From: Mycobacterium sp.
GTDB lineage: Bacteria > Actinomycetota > Actinomycetes > Mycobacteriales > Mycobacteriaceae
DNA length: 64,000 bases
NCBI GenBank assembly: GCA_020438845.1
Contig: JAGQTV010000103.1
Coordinates: 124,001-188,000 of the forward strand
Direction: 5' to 3'
Positions 9,436 to 19,877 of this stretch are shown here, piece by piece (position 1 is the stretch's first letter; each line of letters begins with the position of its first letter). Both the position numbers and the translations under genes were made by a program. Below the pieces are notes generated by a model that saw nothing but the letters and a program-made list of their open reading frames with translations, was not told the DNA's origin and ran no database searches.

Positions 9436-9486
9436 GTTCAGGGGCGCTGATCGTTCAGGGGCGCCGATCGTTCAGGGGCGCTGGGC
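9436..9486. repeat. 3 x 17-bp tandem repeat across methyltransferase stop
   Basis: GTTCAGGGGCGCTGATC (9436-9452), GTTCAGGGGCGCCGATC (9453-9469) and GTTCAGGGGCGCTGGGC (9470-9486). The third unit contains the stop codon of the methyltransferase (9472-9474) and its last codons. Because 17 is not a multiple of three, the three TGAs fall in all three minus-strand frames. Same period, copy number and leading GTTCA as the array after pyrC. Confidence 0.97.
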
Positions 9487-10314
9487 AGTGACGCACCACG
9501 ACGCGGCCGGCACCAGGAAACCGTCGGCACTGCGGTGACGGCTGAGCGCGTCGACGACGCCGGCGACCACATCCCTGCGCTTGGCGTCGTCGGCCGCAAG
9601 AAACGAAGGGCCGAGTGGGCCGGCACTGAGCACCCGTTCGGCCGCCGCCGTGCCGTCGCCCTCCAGCAGGAACGGCGTCTCGACGGATTCCAGCTCAACC
9701 TCGACGAAACCTGCCCCGGCAAGCAAGGCCGCCGTCGCATCGGGGTCGGCGAGGGAGAACGGACCCGGGCTGCCCGGTACGGGAAGCGGCGGGCGGTCCA
9801 TCCCGAGAATCTGCACCGCGGTGGTCGTGGTGAGCTTCATCCAGGGATTGCGGTCCAGGTGCTGCCAGACCGACGCGGCCAGCCGCCCACCCGGCCGCAG
9901 CGCACGAAAGATGTTGGCGAAAGCGCCGGGCGGATCGGGAAAGAACATCAGCCCGAACCTCGAATGCGCTGCGTCGAAAGCCCGGCCCTCGCCGGCGACC
10001 GCCATCAGGTCGGCGGTGGCCACGTCGGCCGCGACGCCCACACCGTGCACTCCGGCAGCCGTCAGCCGCCGCTGCGCGGCGGCGGCGAGTTGGGGCACCA
10101 CGTCGACCGCGCCCACCCAGCCGTCGCTTCCGACCTCGGCACCCAGTGCCACCGCCGACAACCCCGGGCCGCACCCCAGGTCGACGACCCGCTCCCCCTC
10201 GTGGGCCGCCAGTGCTCGGCGGGCGGCCGTACCGTGCTCCCCCATCGACGCGTCAAGAGCCTCGGCCTGCCCGTCCCACACGGCCGCCAGGGTGGCGAAA
10301 TGCTCGGCTTGCAC
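9472..10314 (-). CDS. Class I SAM-dependent methyltransferase
   Basis: 280 aa. Motif I VVDLGCGPG (residues 43-51) and the acidic end of strand 2 (GAVDVVPQ) define a UbiE/Methyltransf_11-type SAM fold; FDAAHSRFGLMFFPDP matches motif IV. Substrate unknown; small-molecule or lipid methylation is the usual role. GTG start at 10314, 8 bp after the nusB stop, so probably co-transcribed with nusB and efp. The last codons and the stop lie in a 17-bp tandem array. Confidence 0.88.
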   Translation of the reverse strand: MQAEHFATLAAVWDGQAEALDASMGEHGTAARRALAAHEGERVVDLGCGPGLSAVALGAEVGSDGWVGAVDVVPQLAAAAQRRLTAAGVHGVGVAADVATADLMAVAGEGRAFDAAHSRFGLMFFPDPPGAFANIFRALRPGGRLAASVWQHLDRNPWMKLTTTTAVQILGMDRPPLPVPGSPGPFSLADPDATAALLAGAGFVEVELESVETPFLLEGDGTAAAERVLSAGPLGPSFLAADDAKRRDVVAGVVDALSRHRSADGFLVPAASWCVTAQRP

Positions 10315-10322
10315 GGTCCCTC

Positions 10323-10805
10323 TTACCCGTTCTCCCCGAGCGGTTTCCGGACCGCTTCGGCCGCGGCCCGGATCTGCGGAGTCACCAGCATCACCTGGCC
10401 GAGCACCCCGTTGACGAAGCCCGGCGACTCGTCGGTGGACAGCTGCTTGGCCAGTTCGACGGCCTCGTCGACGGCAACCGGCTCGGGAACATCGTTGGCG
10501 TACAAAAGCTCCCAGACCGCCACGCGCAGGATGGCGCGATCGACAGCCGGCAGCCGCTCCAGCGTCCAGCCCTGCAGATGGGCACTGATGAGTTCGTCGA
10601 CATGAGCGGCGTGCTCGGTGACGCCGCGGGCGACTGTCACCGTGTACGGATTCAACTGGGAGACATCGGTGTCCGCCGCCGAAAGGACCACCCGGCCCTC
10701 TGCCACCTGTTCCGGGGACAGACCTCGCGCCTCAGCCTCGAAGAGCAGGTCAACCGCACGCTTGCGGGCCTGATGCCTGCCCTTCTCCGGCTTGCGGTCA
10801 CTCAC
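10323..10805 (-). CDS. nusB: Transcription antitermination factor NusB
   Basis: All-helical RNA-binding factor that with NusE (S10) binds boxA of rRNA leaders and supports rRNA antitermination. 160 aa. Begins [19 protein letters not shown], and carries the conserved [18 protein letters not shown] and [12 protein letters not shown] segments. GTG start at 10805, 9 bp after the efp stop, the usual actinobacterial efp-nusB order. Confidence 0.96.
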   Translation of the reverse strand: MSDRKPEKGRHQARKRAVDLLFEAEARGLSPEQVAEGRVVLSAADTDVSQLNPYTVTVARGVTEHAAHVDELISAHLQGWTLERLPAVDRAILRVAVWELLYANDVPEPVAVDEAVELAKQLSTDESPGFVNGVLGQVMLVTPQIRAAAEAVRKPLGENG

Positions 10806-10814
10806 CGGCCGACG

Positions 10815-11378
10815 TCAGGCATTGACGCGGCCCAGATAGCTGCCGTCGCGAGAGTCGACCTTGAGCTTGTCCCCGGTGTTGATGAACAGCGGCACCTGGA
10901 TTTCCGCACCGGTTTCCAGGGTGGCCGGCTTGGTACCGGCATTGGATCGGTCGCCCTGCAGACCCGGCTCGGTGTGGGTGACCTCGATCTCCACGGTGAC
11001 CGGCAGTTCCAGGTATAGCGGCGCGCCCTCGTTGAACGCGATCTGGACCGGCATGTTCTCCAGGAGGAACCGGGCCGAATCGCCCACCAACGACTCCGAC
11101 AGAGGATGCTGCTCGTAGTCCTGCGAGTCCATGAAAACGAAGTCCGAGCCGTCTCGGTAGAGATAAGTTGCGTCACGCCGGTCGACGGTGGCGGTCTCCA
11201 CCTTCACCCCGGCGTTGTAGGTCTTGTCCACAACCTTGCCGGAGAGCACGTTCTTGAGCTTGGTGCGCACGAACGCTGGCCCCTTGCCAGGCTTGACGTG
11301 CTGGAACTCAATGATCTGCCACAGCTGGCCATCGATGTTCAGCACGAGGCCGTTCTTGAAGTCGGCAGTGGTTGCCAC
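10815..11378 (-). CDS. efp: Translation elongation factor P
   Basis: Binds between ribosomal P and E sites and relieves stalling at polyproline stretches. 187 aa, three beta-barrel domains. The tip loop reads KPGKGPAF with Lys32; the PGKGP form is the one described for the actinobacterial EF-P subfamily that works without lysine modification, and no modifying enzyme (epmA, ymfI) is seen nearby. GTG start at 11378. Relevant locally: SecD in this window carries long proline runs. Confidence 0.96.
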   Translation of the reverse strand: MATTADFKNGLVLNIDGQLWQIIEFQHVKPGKGPAFVRTKLKNVLSGKVVDKTYNAGVKVETATVDRRDATYLYRDGSDFVFMDSQDYEQHPLSESLVGDSARFLLENMPVQIAFNEGAPLYLELPVTVEIEVTHTEPGLQGDRSNAGTKPATLETGAEIQVPLFINTGDKLKVDSRDGSYLGRVNA

Positions 11379-11432
11379 GATCGGTCATTCTCCTACTGTG
11401 CAAGCGGACATGGTTCGCCCGGAGCTTACCCG

Positions 11433-11456
11433 GCGCCGCTTCAGGCGCCGCTTCAG
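11433..11456. repeat. 2 x 12-bp tandem repeat at pepQ stop
   Basis: GCGCCGCTTCAG occurs twice in tandem; the copy nearer the gene holds the pepQ stop (11453-11455), so a second TGA follows 12 bp downstream in the same frame. Confidence 0.9.
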
Positions 11457-12547
11457 GCGACGCTGATCAGGTTGCGGGGAAACCGGGTCAGCGATTCTGC
11501 TGCCCCCGCAGCGACGAGCAGGGTGTCCTCGATGCGGACACCACCGCGACCGGGTAGGTAAATCCCCGGCTCGACGGTCACCACCGACCCGTCGAGCAGG
11601 GTGCCGGTGGCCGCGGAGCCGATCGCGGGTGCCTCGTGGATCTCCAGGCCCACTCCGTGCCCCAGGCCATGCCCGAAATGGTCGGCATAGCCGCCTTCGT
11701 CGATCATCCGCCGGGCGGCGGCGTCGATATCGGCCAGCGGCACCCCGACCTTCAGGGCCTTCCGGCCGGCCGACTGCGCAGCCGCCACCAGTTCGTGGAT
11801 TTCCCGCTGCCAATTCGAGGGGGTACCCAGCACGAAAGTGCGTGTCATATCCGAGTGGTAGCCGGCGACCAGAGCGCCGAAGTCGATCTTCACGAAGTCC
11901 CCGCGCTCGAGCACCGCGTCTGTTGGCCGGTGGTGCGGAACCGCCGAGTTCGGACCGGCGGCAACGATCGTCTCGAACGCCCGTCCGTCGGCACCGTGAT
12001 CGAGCATCAAGGACTCAAGGTCGCGGGCCACAGCGCGCTCCGTGCGACCCGGTCTCAGGCCGTCGCCCTCGACCAGGTTGGAAAGAGCGGCATCGGCTAC
12101 TTGGCAGGCCTGACGCAGCAGGGCGACCTCGTCGGGGTCCTTGATCTCCCGCTCCGCCTCGACCAGGCCCGAGGCCCGCACCAGACAAGTCCCCGCGAAA
12201 TCCGCCAACTGGCCGGACAACGCCTCGAAACCGTCGACGGTCACCACGTGGCTCTCGAACCCGACCCGCAGGGCGCCCTCCGCCAGCGCGTGGGCCAACA
12301 GATGCCGCCCACACGCCCGCTCGATCGCCACTTCGAGGTCGGGCGCTTGCCGAGCCGCCTGGGTGCGGTATCTCGAATCGGTGGCCAGGACTGCAGGGGC
12401 GTCTCCCGCGAACACCAGCAATGCCGCATTTGACCCGGTGAAACCGGACAGATAGCGCACGTTCACCAGGTCGCTGACGAGCAGCGCGTCCAGATCCGCA
12501 GCCTCCAATCGGGCCGCGAGGCGCGCCCGACGCCGGGAATGTGTCAC
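11453..12547 (-). CDS. pepQ: Xaa-Pro dipeptidase/aminopeptidase (M24 family)
   Basis: Cytosolic metallopeptidase cleaving X-Pro bonds. 364 aa: creatinase-like N-terminal domain (about 1-130) and pita-bread catalytic domain. The five metal ligands are visible: Asp in KIDFGA, Asp in HSDMTRT, His in HGLGHGVGLEIHE, Glu in VTVEPGIYLP and Glu in VRIEDTLLV. GTG start at 12547. A -10-like TACCGT (minus strand, 12556-12561) lies 8 nt upstream with no ribosome site, suggesting a leaderless transcript. Precedes efp, as in other actinobacteria. Confidence 0.94.
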   Translation of the reverse strand: MTHSRRRARLAARLEAADLDALLVSDLVNVRYLSGFTGSNAALLVFAGDAPAVLATDSRYRTQAARQAPDLEVAIERACGRHLLAHALAEGALRVGFESHVVTVDGFEALSGQLADFAGTCLVRASGLVEAEREIKDPDEVALLRQACQVADAALSNLVEGDGLRPGRTERAVARDLESLMLDHGADGRAFETIVAAGPNSAVPHHRPTDAVLERGDFVKIDFGALVAGYHSDMTRTFVLGTPSNWQREIHELVAAAQSAGRKALKVGVPLADIDAAARRMIDEGGYADHFGHGLGHGVGLEIHEAPAIGSAATGTLLDGSVVTVEPGIYLPGRGGVRIEDTLLVAAGAAESLTRFPRNLISVA

Positions 12548-12555
12548 AGTGGCTG

Positions 12556-12572
12556 ACGGTACTCGCTAGGCT
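12556..12572. promoter_or_regulatory. Back-to-back leaderless promoters of pepQ and Rv2536-like gene
   Basis: In the 33-bp gap between two divergent starts, TACCGT on the minus strand (12556-12561) is 8 nt before the pepQ GTG, and TAGGCT on the plus strand (12567-12572) is 8 nt before the ATG at 12581. Both fit TANNNT with transcription starting on the start codon. The two polymerase footprints must overlap. Confidence 0.6.
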
Positions 12573-12580
12573 AAGCCCCC

Positions 12581-13237
12581 ATGACGACGTGGCTGTTCCG
12601 CGGACTGGTGTTCGCCGCCCTTATGACCGTGGCCCGATTGATCCAGGGAACACTGGTCAACACGAACGGGACGAACTCAACTCTGGTCAGTGTCACCGTC
12701 ATGGCGCTGATGACGATCCCGGGGTTCATCTGGGGTCTGTTGGACGGACGCGCCGATGCGAAGGACAGCCCGGATCCAGACCGGCGCCGCGATCTGGCGA
12801 TGCGCTGGCTTCTGGCCGGGTTGGTCGCCGGCGCCGTCAGCGGGGTGGCGTGCTGGATCATCTCGCTGATCACGGTCAAGATGTACGCCGGCAACCTGTT
12901 CACCGAACTGACCACCATCGCCGCCTTCTCTGCACTCATCGTGTTCCTGCCGGCCATCATGGCGGCCTCGATCGGCCGCTATCTGGTTGATCGGGTGACT
13001 CCCTACGAGGGCCGTCGCCGCGAAGGCGGGGACAGCATCTTCGACAAGATCCAGCGAGACGACGACTTCATCGACGCCGAACGCGATATCCGGGTCGCGG
13101 GCCATTTCCCCGGGCCCGAAGCCGCTGCGGAAATGGCCTCCGTCGACTCCCCGATGGCCTACCCGAGCAAGGTGGGGCTCGCCGAGGAAGCCGAGTCCAA
13201 GACCGAGGAAATCAAGCGCGAGCGCACGGACGACTGA
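12581..13237 (+). CDS. Small multi-pass membrane protein (Rv2536-like, B-4DMT family)
   Basis: 218 aa with four membrane segments in the first 130 residues (about 5-25, 38-55, 72-95 and 105-128) and an acidic, charged cytoplasmic tail rich in Glu/Asp/Lys. Matches in place and shape M. tuberculosis Rv2536, annotated as a B-4DMT transporter-like protein of unknown substrate. ATG 12581 sits 8 nt after a TAGGCT -10 box. Alone on the plus strand, divergent from pepQ and convergent with aroQ. Confidence 0.82.
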   Translation: MTTWLFRGLVFAALMTVARLIQGTLVNTNGTNSTLVSVTVMALMTIPGFIWGLLDGRADAKDSPDPDRRRDLAMRWLLAGLVAGAVSGVACWIISLITVKMYAGNLFTELTTIAAFSALIVFLPAIMAASIGRYLVDRVTPYEGRRREGGDSIFDKIQRDDDFIDAERDIRVAGHFPGPEAAAEMASVDSPMAYPSKVGLAEEAESKTEEIKRERTDD

Positions 13238-13281
13238 TCCTGGGGTTGGGCGACGCGCTCAGCCCGACAGATCGGTGGCGA

Positions 13282-15520
<2,239 letters not shown>

Positions 15521-15525
15521 CACAG

Positions 15526-16737
15526 CTATCCCGACAACGCCGAAGCCGGCCCGTCAAAGGCTTCCCGCTCGGCGGCGGCCCGCAGGTAGCCGCTGATGTT
15601 ACGCCGGGTTTCGGTCAGCGAGTCGCCACCAAATTTCGCCAGGGTGGCGCGGGCCAGTACCAGCGCGACCATCGTCTCGACCACTACCGCGGCAGCGGGC
15701 ACGGCGCACACGTCGGAACGCTGGTGAATCGCCACGGCAGGCTCTCCGGTCGCCAGGTCAACGGTGGCCAGCGCACGGGGCACCGTTGAGATCGGCTTCA
15801 TGGCGGCTCGCACCCTCAGCGGCTGTCCGTTGGTCATCCCGCCTTCCAGACCCCCAGCCCGATTACTGGAGCGAAACAGTCCGTCGGGGCCCAGGAACAT
15901 CTCGTCATGCGCGCAACTGCCGCGCCGGCGGGCAGTGGTGAAGCCATCACCGATCTCCACACCCTTGATGGCCTGCACACCCATCACGGCGGCGGCCAAT
16001 TGGCTGTCCAGCCGGTCCTCGCCACTGGTGAAAGAGCCCAAGCCGATCGGGAGACCGTGCGCAACGATCTCCACCACGCCGCCAAGGGTGTCGCCGTCCT
16101 TCTTGGCGTCCTCGATCTCGGCGATCATGGACTTCTCCGCAACCTCGTCGAAGGCGCGGACCGGGCTCGCATCGATCCGGTCGAGGTCGGCAGCCGTCGG
16201 CGGCGGCCCGACATAGGGCTCCGAGGCGCCGATGGAGACGACGTGCGAGACCACCTCCACCCCCAGGGCCTGCCGCAGCAGCGCCCGGGCCACCGTTCCA
16301 GCCGCGACGCGGGCTGCGGTCTCGCGGGCACTGGCCCGCTCCAGTACCGGGCGGGCGTCGTCGAAGCCGTACTTGACCATGCCCGCGTAGTCGGCGTGGC
16401 CGGGTCGGGGCCGGGTCAGAGGTGCGTTGCGGGCGACGTCCAATTCGGCCGGGTCCACCGGGTCGGCCGCCATCACAGTCTCCCACTTCGGCCATTCGGT
16501 GTTACCGATCTCGATGGCGATCGGTCCGCCCAGGGTTTGGCCGTGCCGGACACCGGCGAGCACCGTCACCTGGTCCTGCTCGAACTTCATTCGCGCGCCA
16601 CGGCCGTAGCCGAGGCGCCGGCGCGCCAGTTGCGCGGCGATGTCGTCAGAGGTGAGGTGCACGCCTGCGACCATTCCCTCGACGACGGCAACCAGGGCGC
16701 GGCCGTGTGATTCACCGGCGGTGGTCCATCGCAACAC
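15526..16737 (-). CDS. aroC: Chorismate synthase
   Basis: FMN-dependent enzyme making chorismate from EPSP, final shikimate step. 403 aa. Signature sequences [14 protein letters not shown] at the N-terminus, [22 protein letters not shown] and [14 protein letters not shown] are present. GTG at 16737 gives [12 protein letters not shown], the usual mycobacterial N-terminus; the open frame reaches 16761 but adds unrelated residues. Head of the aroC-aroK-aroB-aroQ operon, with 4-5 bp junctions throughout. Confidence 0.96.
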   Translation of the reverse strand: MLRWTTAGESHGRALVAVVEGMVAGVHLTSDDIAAQLARRRLGYGRGARMKFEQDQVTVLAGVRHGQTLGGPIAIEIGNTEWPKWETVMAADPVDPAELDVARNAPLTRPRPGHADYAGMVKYGFDDARPVLERASARETAARVAAGTVARALLRQALGVEVVSHVVSIGASEPYVGPPPTAADLDRIDASPVRAFDEVAEKSMIAEIEDAKKDGDTLGGVVEIVAHGLPIGLGSFTSGEDRLDSQLAAAVMGVQAIKGVEIGDGFTTARRRGSCAHDEMFLGPDGLFRSSNRAGGLEGGMTNGQPLRVRAAMKPISTVPRALATVDLATGEPAVAIHQRSDVCAVPAAAVVVETMVALVLARATLAKFGGDSLTETRRNISGYLRAAAEREAFDGPASALSG

Positions 16738-16829
16738 GCGTCCATCTTCCCACGTCGGCAACGTCAGACCGAATCAGCGGCAAGGGCGCAATCCCACCAG
16801 TTTCGAATGTGGGCCAAACCAATTGCGCT

Positions 16830-17255
16830 TCAGGGCATCGCCACAGCGGCGGCCGCAAGACTGGCGACGCACATCGACGGCCCGTGCGGCGTGATTCCGC
16901 TCCGCCCACGTGCCACCGACGCGGCACCGACAATCGCGGTGAGCACCGGGGCGCCGAACGTGGCCAGCGCCCACACCTCCGGTCCGCAGGCACCGGTGAA
17001 CGCGCCCAGACCGAGTGCAAGTTTCACGTCACCGGCACCCATACCAGCCGGATTAAGTAGGTGCACAAGAAGATACAGCCCAGCCAAGGCAGCCCCGCCC
17101 ACGAGTGCGCCCACCCCTCGGCCATAGGCGGCGGCCCCGGCCACGATGACCACCGCACCGGTCAACGTCAACCTGTTGGGCAACCGGCGCTCTCGAATGT
17201 CCACCGCGCTCAGCGTCAGCGCCCACACGAGTAATGCGGCATAACCCGCCATCAT
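16830..17255 (-). CDS. Prepilin-peptidase-like A24 membrane protease (Rv2551c-like)
   Basis: 141 aa, about five membrane segments. Both aspartates of the GxGD-type family are visible: DIRERRLPN near residue 20 and GAGDVKL near residue 75. It lacks the N-terminal methylase domain of full PilD, as in small archaeal and actinobacterial versions. No pilin or secretion genes are next to it here; its substrate may be Flp-type pilin elsewhere in the genome. ATG 17255 chosen; ATG 17252 and GTG 17261 are possible. Sits 15 bp after aroE. Confidence 0.85.
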   Translation of the reverse strand: MMAGYAALLVWALTLSAVDIRERRLPNRLTLTGAVVIVAGAAAYGRGVGALVGGAALAGLYLLVHLLNPAGMGAGDVKLALGLGAFTGACGPEVWALATFGAPVLTAIVGAASVARGRSGITPHGPSMCVASLAAAAVAMP

Positions 17256-17270
17256 GACCACGGCCGAACG

Positions 17271-18101
17271 CTAGCCCAGGGCAGCCGCCATCTGCTGCCG
17301 CGGAGCGGGCCGCCCTGTGAATTGTTCGACCTGGCTGAAGGCTTGGTGGAGCAGCATCTGCAACCCGCTGATCACCTCGCCGCCGGGGCGGCCTTCCTTT
17401 TCGGCCGCGACCGCGGTCGCCATCGGAGTCGGCCACGGGTCGTAGATGGCGTCCAACAAGACCGGGACCCGCGAGAACGTCGCGGCGTGTTGAGCCGCGG
17501 CATCGGCAGGAATGGTGCTGACCAGGACGTCCACGTCCGCCACGACGGTCGGCAGTCCGGGGTCGGCGAGACCGCAAAAGACAACCTCGACATCGAGGGC
17601 CGGGCCCAACTCCAGCAGCCAGGCTGCCCGGTCGCGGCTGCGCGCCACGACCGTGATCGTCGTGGCGCCGAGACCGGCGAGTGCGACAACGGCTGCCGGA
17701 GCGGTTCCCCCCGAACCGAGCACCATCGCCCGGCGAATGGTGCCGACGTGCCCGAGGGCACCGGCCACACCGTCGACATCGGTGTTGTCGGCCCGCCAGC
17801 CGTGCGCGGTCCGCACCAGCGTGTTCGCCGACCCGACGAGCCGGGCCCGCGCGGTGTGCTCGTCAGCGAACCGGAGAGCGGCGAACTTGCCCGGCATGGT
17901 CACCGACACTCCGACCCATTCCGGTCCGAAGGCGCTCACCACCGAGGGCAACTGCTCGGCAGTGCACTCGATGCGGTCGTAGGTCCAGTCGGTTAGACCC
18001 AGCGCACGGTAGGCCGCCAGGTGCAATTGCGGCGAACGCGAATGCGCGACAGGTGAACCCAGGATGGCCGCCTTCCGAGCGGCGTCGGTTCCAGGGTTCA
18101 T
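17271..18101 (-). CDS. aroE: Shikimate dehydrogenase
   Basis: NADPH-dependent reduction of 3-dehydroshikimate. 276 aa. Begins AAILGSPVAHSRSPQLHLAA with the shikimate-binding Ser pair; the catalytic Lys is in SVTMPGKFAALRFADE, and SGGTAPAAVVALAGLG is the dinucleotide-binding loop. ATG 18101 selected; the longer open frame overlaps mltG. It lies 10 bp after the mltG stop, an arrangement shared with M. tuberculosis (Rv2552c-Rv2553c). Confidence 0.93.
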   Translation of the reverse strand: MNPGTDAARKAAILGSPVAHSRSPQLHLAAYRALGLTDWTYDRIECTAEQLPSVVSAFGPEWVGVSVTMPGKFAALRFADEHTARARLVGSANTLVRTAHGWRADNTDVDGVAGALGHVGTIRRAMVLGSGGTAPAAVVALAGLGATTITVVARSRDRAAWLLELGPALDVEVVFCGLADPGLPTVVADVDVLVSTIPADAAAQHAATFSRVPVLLDAIYDPWPTPMATAVAAEKEGRPGGEVISGLQMLLHQAFSQVEQFTGRPAPRQQMAAALG

Positions 18102-18111
18102 CCCGAGGCGC

Positions 18112-19350
18112 TTATCGTCCGGAATTGAGGATGCCGCTGTCCAACGCCTTGTCCCGGTTGGCCAGATGCTGCTGATAGTCGTTGGTGAACAGCGTGGTGC
18201 CATCCGCGTCCACGGTCACGAAGTACAGCCAGTCGCCCGGCTCGGGATGCTCTGCAGCGGCCAATGCCTCATCACCGGGCGAGCAGATGGGTGTGGCGGG
18301 CAGACCGGACTTGGCGTAGGTGTTCCACGGGGTCTCGGTGTGCCGGTCTTCGTCGGTGGTGGCCAGTTCCTGGCGTTCCAATGGGTAGTTCACCGTGGAG
18401 TCGAACTCCAACCGGTCGTACTCACTGTTCAGCCGGTTGTAAATCACCCGCGCTACTTTGGCGAAGTCGGCCGGCTTCGATTCCTTCTGCACCAACGAGC
18501 CGACCACCAACACTGCGTACGGGGGCATGTTGAGCGCCTTGGCGGCATCGAGGAGGCCGCCGTCGACGTAGCGCTTCCCGCTGTCCCCGACCAGGGTGGC
18601 CAGGATCTGCTTGGGTGACGCGAACGGGTCGATGTTCCAGGTCCCGGGAGCGATGAGCCCCTCGAGGCGGCGGTGGCTGTTGCCCATCGCCCCGGCGCCC
18701 TTCAGCGCCCAGTCTGGAACGTTCAGAGACTGCAGGGTCCCCTCGCCGGCAGCGGCCTTGAGGTCCTGCGCCGAGACGCACTTGCGGGTTCCGTTGAGGT
18801 CGACACAACTGGCGTCGGCGATCAGCGAGAAGATCCCGGGATTCACCGTGTCGGTACCGATCACCTCGTGGTCGTCGAGTTGCTTGCCCTCCGGGATCAC
18901 CAGCAGACCCACCCGCGAGGCCGGGTCGGTGAGCTGCTGCACCGCCGCGGCCGCCGGTATTTCGGTGCGCAGCCTGTAGTAGCCGGGCTGGATTGCGGCG
19001 AGTTTGGAGTTGCCGCGGGCGGCGGAGATGAACGGCCCGGTCGAGGCGATGACACCCTTGTCCACTAGGTCCGCCGCGATGACGGACCCGGAATCCCCGG
19101 GGTGAACCTCTATGACGATGTCCTCGACGCCGGCACCGGTGTAATCGGAGGGCGCTTTGGGGCCGCCGAAAAGCTTGGGAGCCAACAGGACAATGGCGAG
19201 AACCACAACGGCGACCGCGGCCAGGATGAGGCCGCGGCGCCCCTTCCGGCCGCGGCCGGTCCCGGGCCCGCGCCCGGTTCGGTTCTTGGTGCCCGAGACC
19301 GCACCAACCGCCTGCGGCTGGGCACGCTGGAACTCTCCGTCTTCTGCCAT
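18112..19350 (-). CDS. mltG: Endolytic murein transglycosylase
   Basis: Cuts nascent peptidoglycan strands in the periplasm and so sets glycan length. 412 aa: basic cytoplasmic N-terminus (to about 45), one membrane segment (LILAAVAVVVLAIVLL), then the YceG/LysM-like extracellular domain. The catalytic Glu is in SLVQKESKPADFAKVARVIY. ATG 19350 was chosen; the stop is TAA. Follows ruvX by 10 bp, the conserved alaS-ruvX-mltG-aroE order. Confidence 0.93.
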   Translation of the reverse strand: MAEDGEFQRAQPQAVGAVSGTKNRTGRGPGTGRGRKGRRGLILAAVAVVVLAIVLLAPKLFGGPKAPSDYTGAGVEDIVIEVHPGDSGSVIAADLVDKGVIASTGPFISAARGNSKLAAIQPGYYRLRTEIPAAAAVQQLTDPASRVGLLVIPEGKQLDDHEVIGTDTVNPGIFSLIADASCVDLNGTRKCVSAQDLKAAAGEGTLQSLNVPDWALKGAGAMGNSHRRLEGLIAPGTWNIDPFASPKQILATLVGDSGKRYVDGGLLDAAKALNMPPYAVLVVGSLVQKESKPADFAKVARVIYNRLNSEYDRLEFDSTVNYPLERQELATTDEDRHTETPWNTYAKSGLPATPICSPGDEALAAAEHPEPGDWLYFVTVDADGTTLFTNDYQQHLANRDKALDSGILNSGR

Positions 19351-19360
19351 CGTCACTCTT

Positions 19361-19873
19361 TCAGCGGTCGGGCGCCGCATGGCGGCGCTGGTCCAGCCAG
19401 CTCTGCAGGATCGCCACCGCGGCGACCTGGTCGATCATTCCCCGCTGCTGTTTTGCACGAACTCCAGCCTCTCGCAACGACCGCTCCGCGCTGACCGTAG
19501 TCAACCGCTCGTCGACGAATCGAATCGGGACCGTTTTGATGCGCGGAGCAAGTGCCTCGGCGAGCGCGACCGCGTCGTCAGCCGAGGCTCCGGCGCGGTT
19601 CGCCAGGGTGCGTGGCAGTCCGACGACGACCTCGACGGCCTGGAATTCGTCGACCAGATCGGCCAGCCGCCGCAGGTGTCCACCGCCGCGGTCGCGGCGC
19701 ACGGTCTCCACCGGGGTGGCCAGCAACCCGTCGGGATCACTGGCCGCCACCCCGATGCGGACCTTGCCCACGTCGATACCGAGACGCCGCCCCCGACCTG
19801 GATCGTCTTTTCCCGGCCGATCGGGCAACCGATCCTGCCCGGGTGCCTCACCTACCACCCCACCCCCGGCCAT
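19361..19873 (-). CDS. ruvX: Putative pre-16S rRNA nuclease / Holliday junction resolvase-like (YqgF)
   Basis: RNase H-fold protein of the YqgF family, linked to 16S rRNA 5'-end maturation in other bacteria. 170 aa. The first catalytic Asp is in [19 protein letters not shown], the Glu is probably in VVVGLPRTL region, and [15 protein letters not shown] carries the later conserved motif. ATG 19873 is 4 bp after the alaS stop; the N-terminal 30 residues before the fold are poorly conserved in look, so a later start is possible. Confidence 0.9.
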   Translation of the reverse strand: MAGGGVVGEAPGQDRLPDRPGKDDPGRGRRLGIDVGKVRIGVAASDPDGLLATPVETVRRDRGGGHLRRLADLVDEFQAVEVVVGLPRTLANRAGASADDAVALAEALAPRIKTVPIRFVDERLTTVSAERSLREAGVRAKQQRGMIDQVAAVAILQSWLDQRRHAAPDR

Positions 19874-19877
19874 CGGC

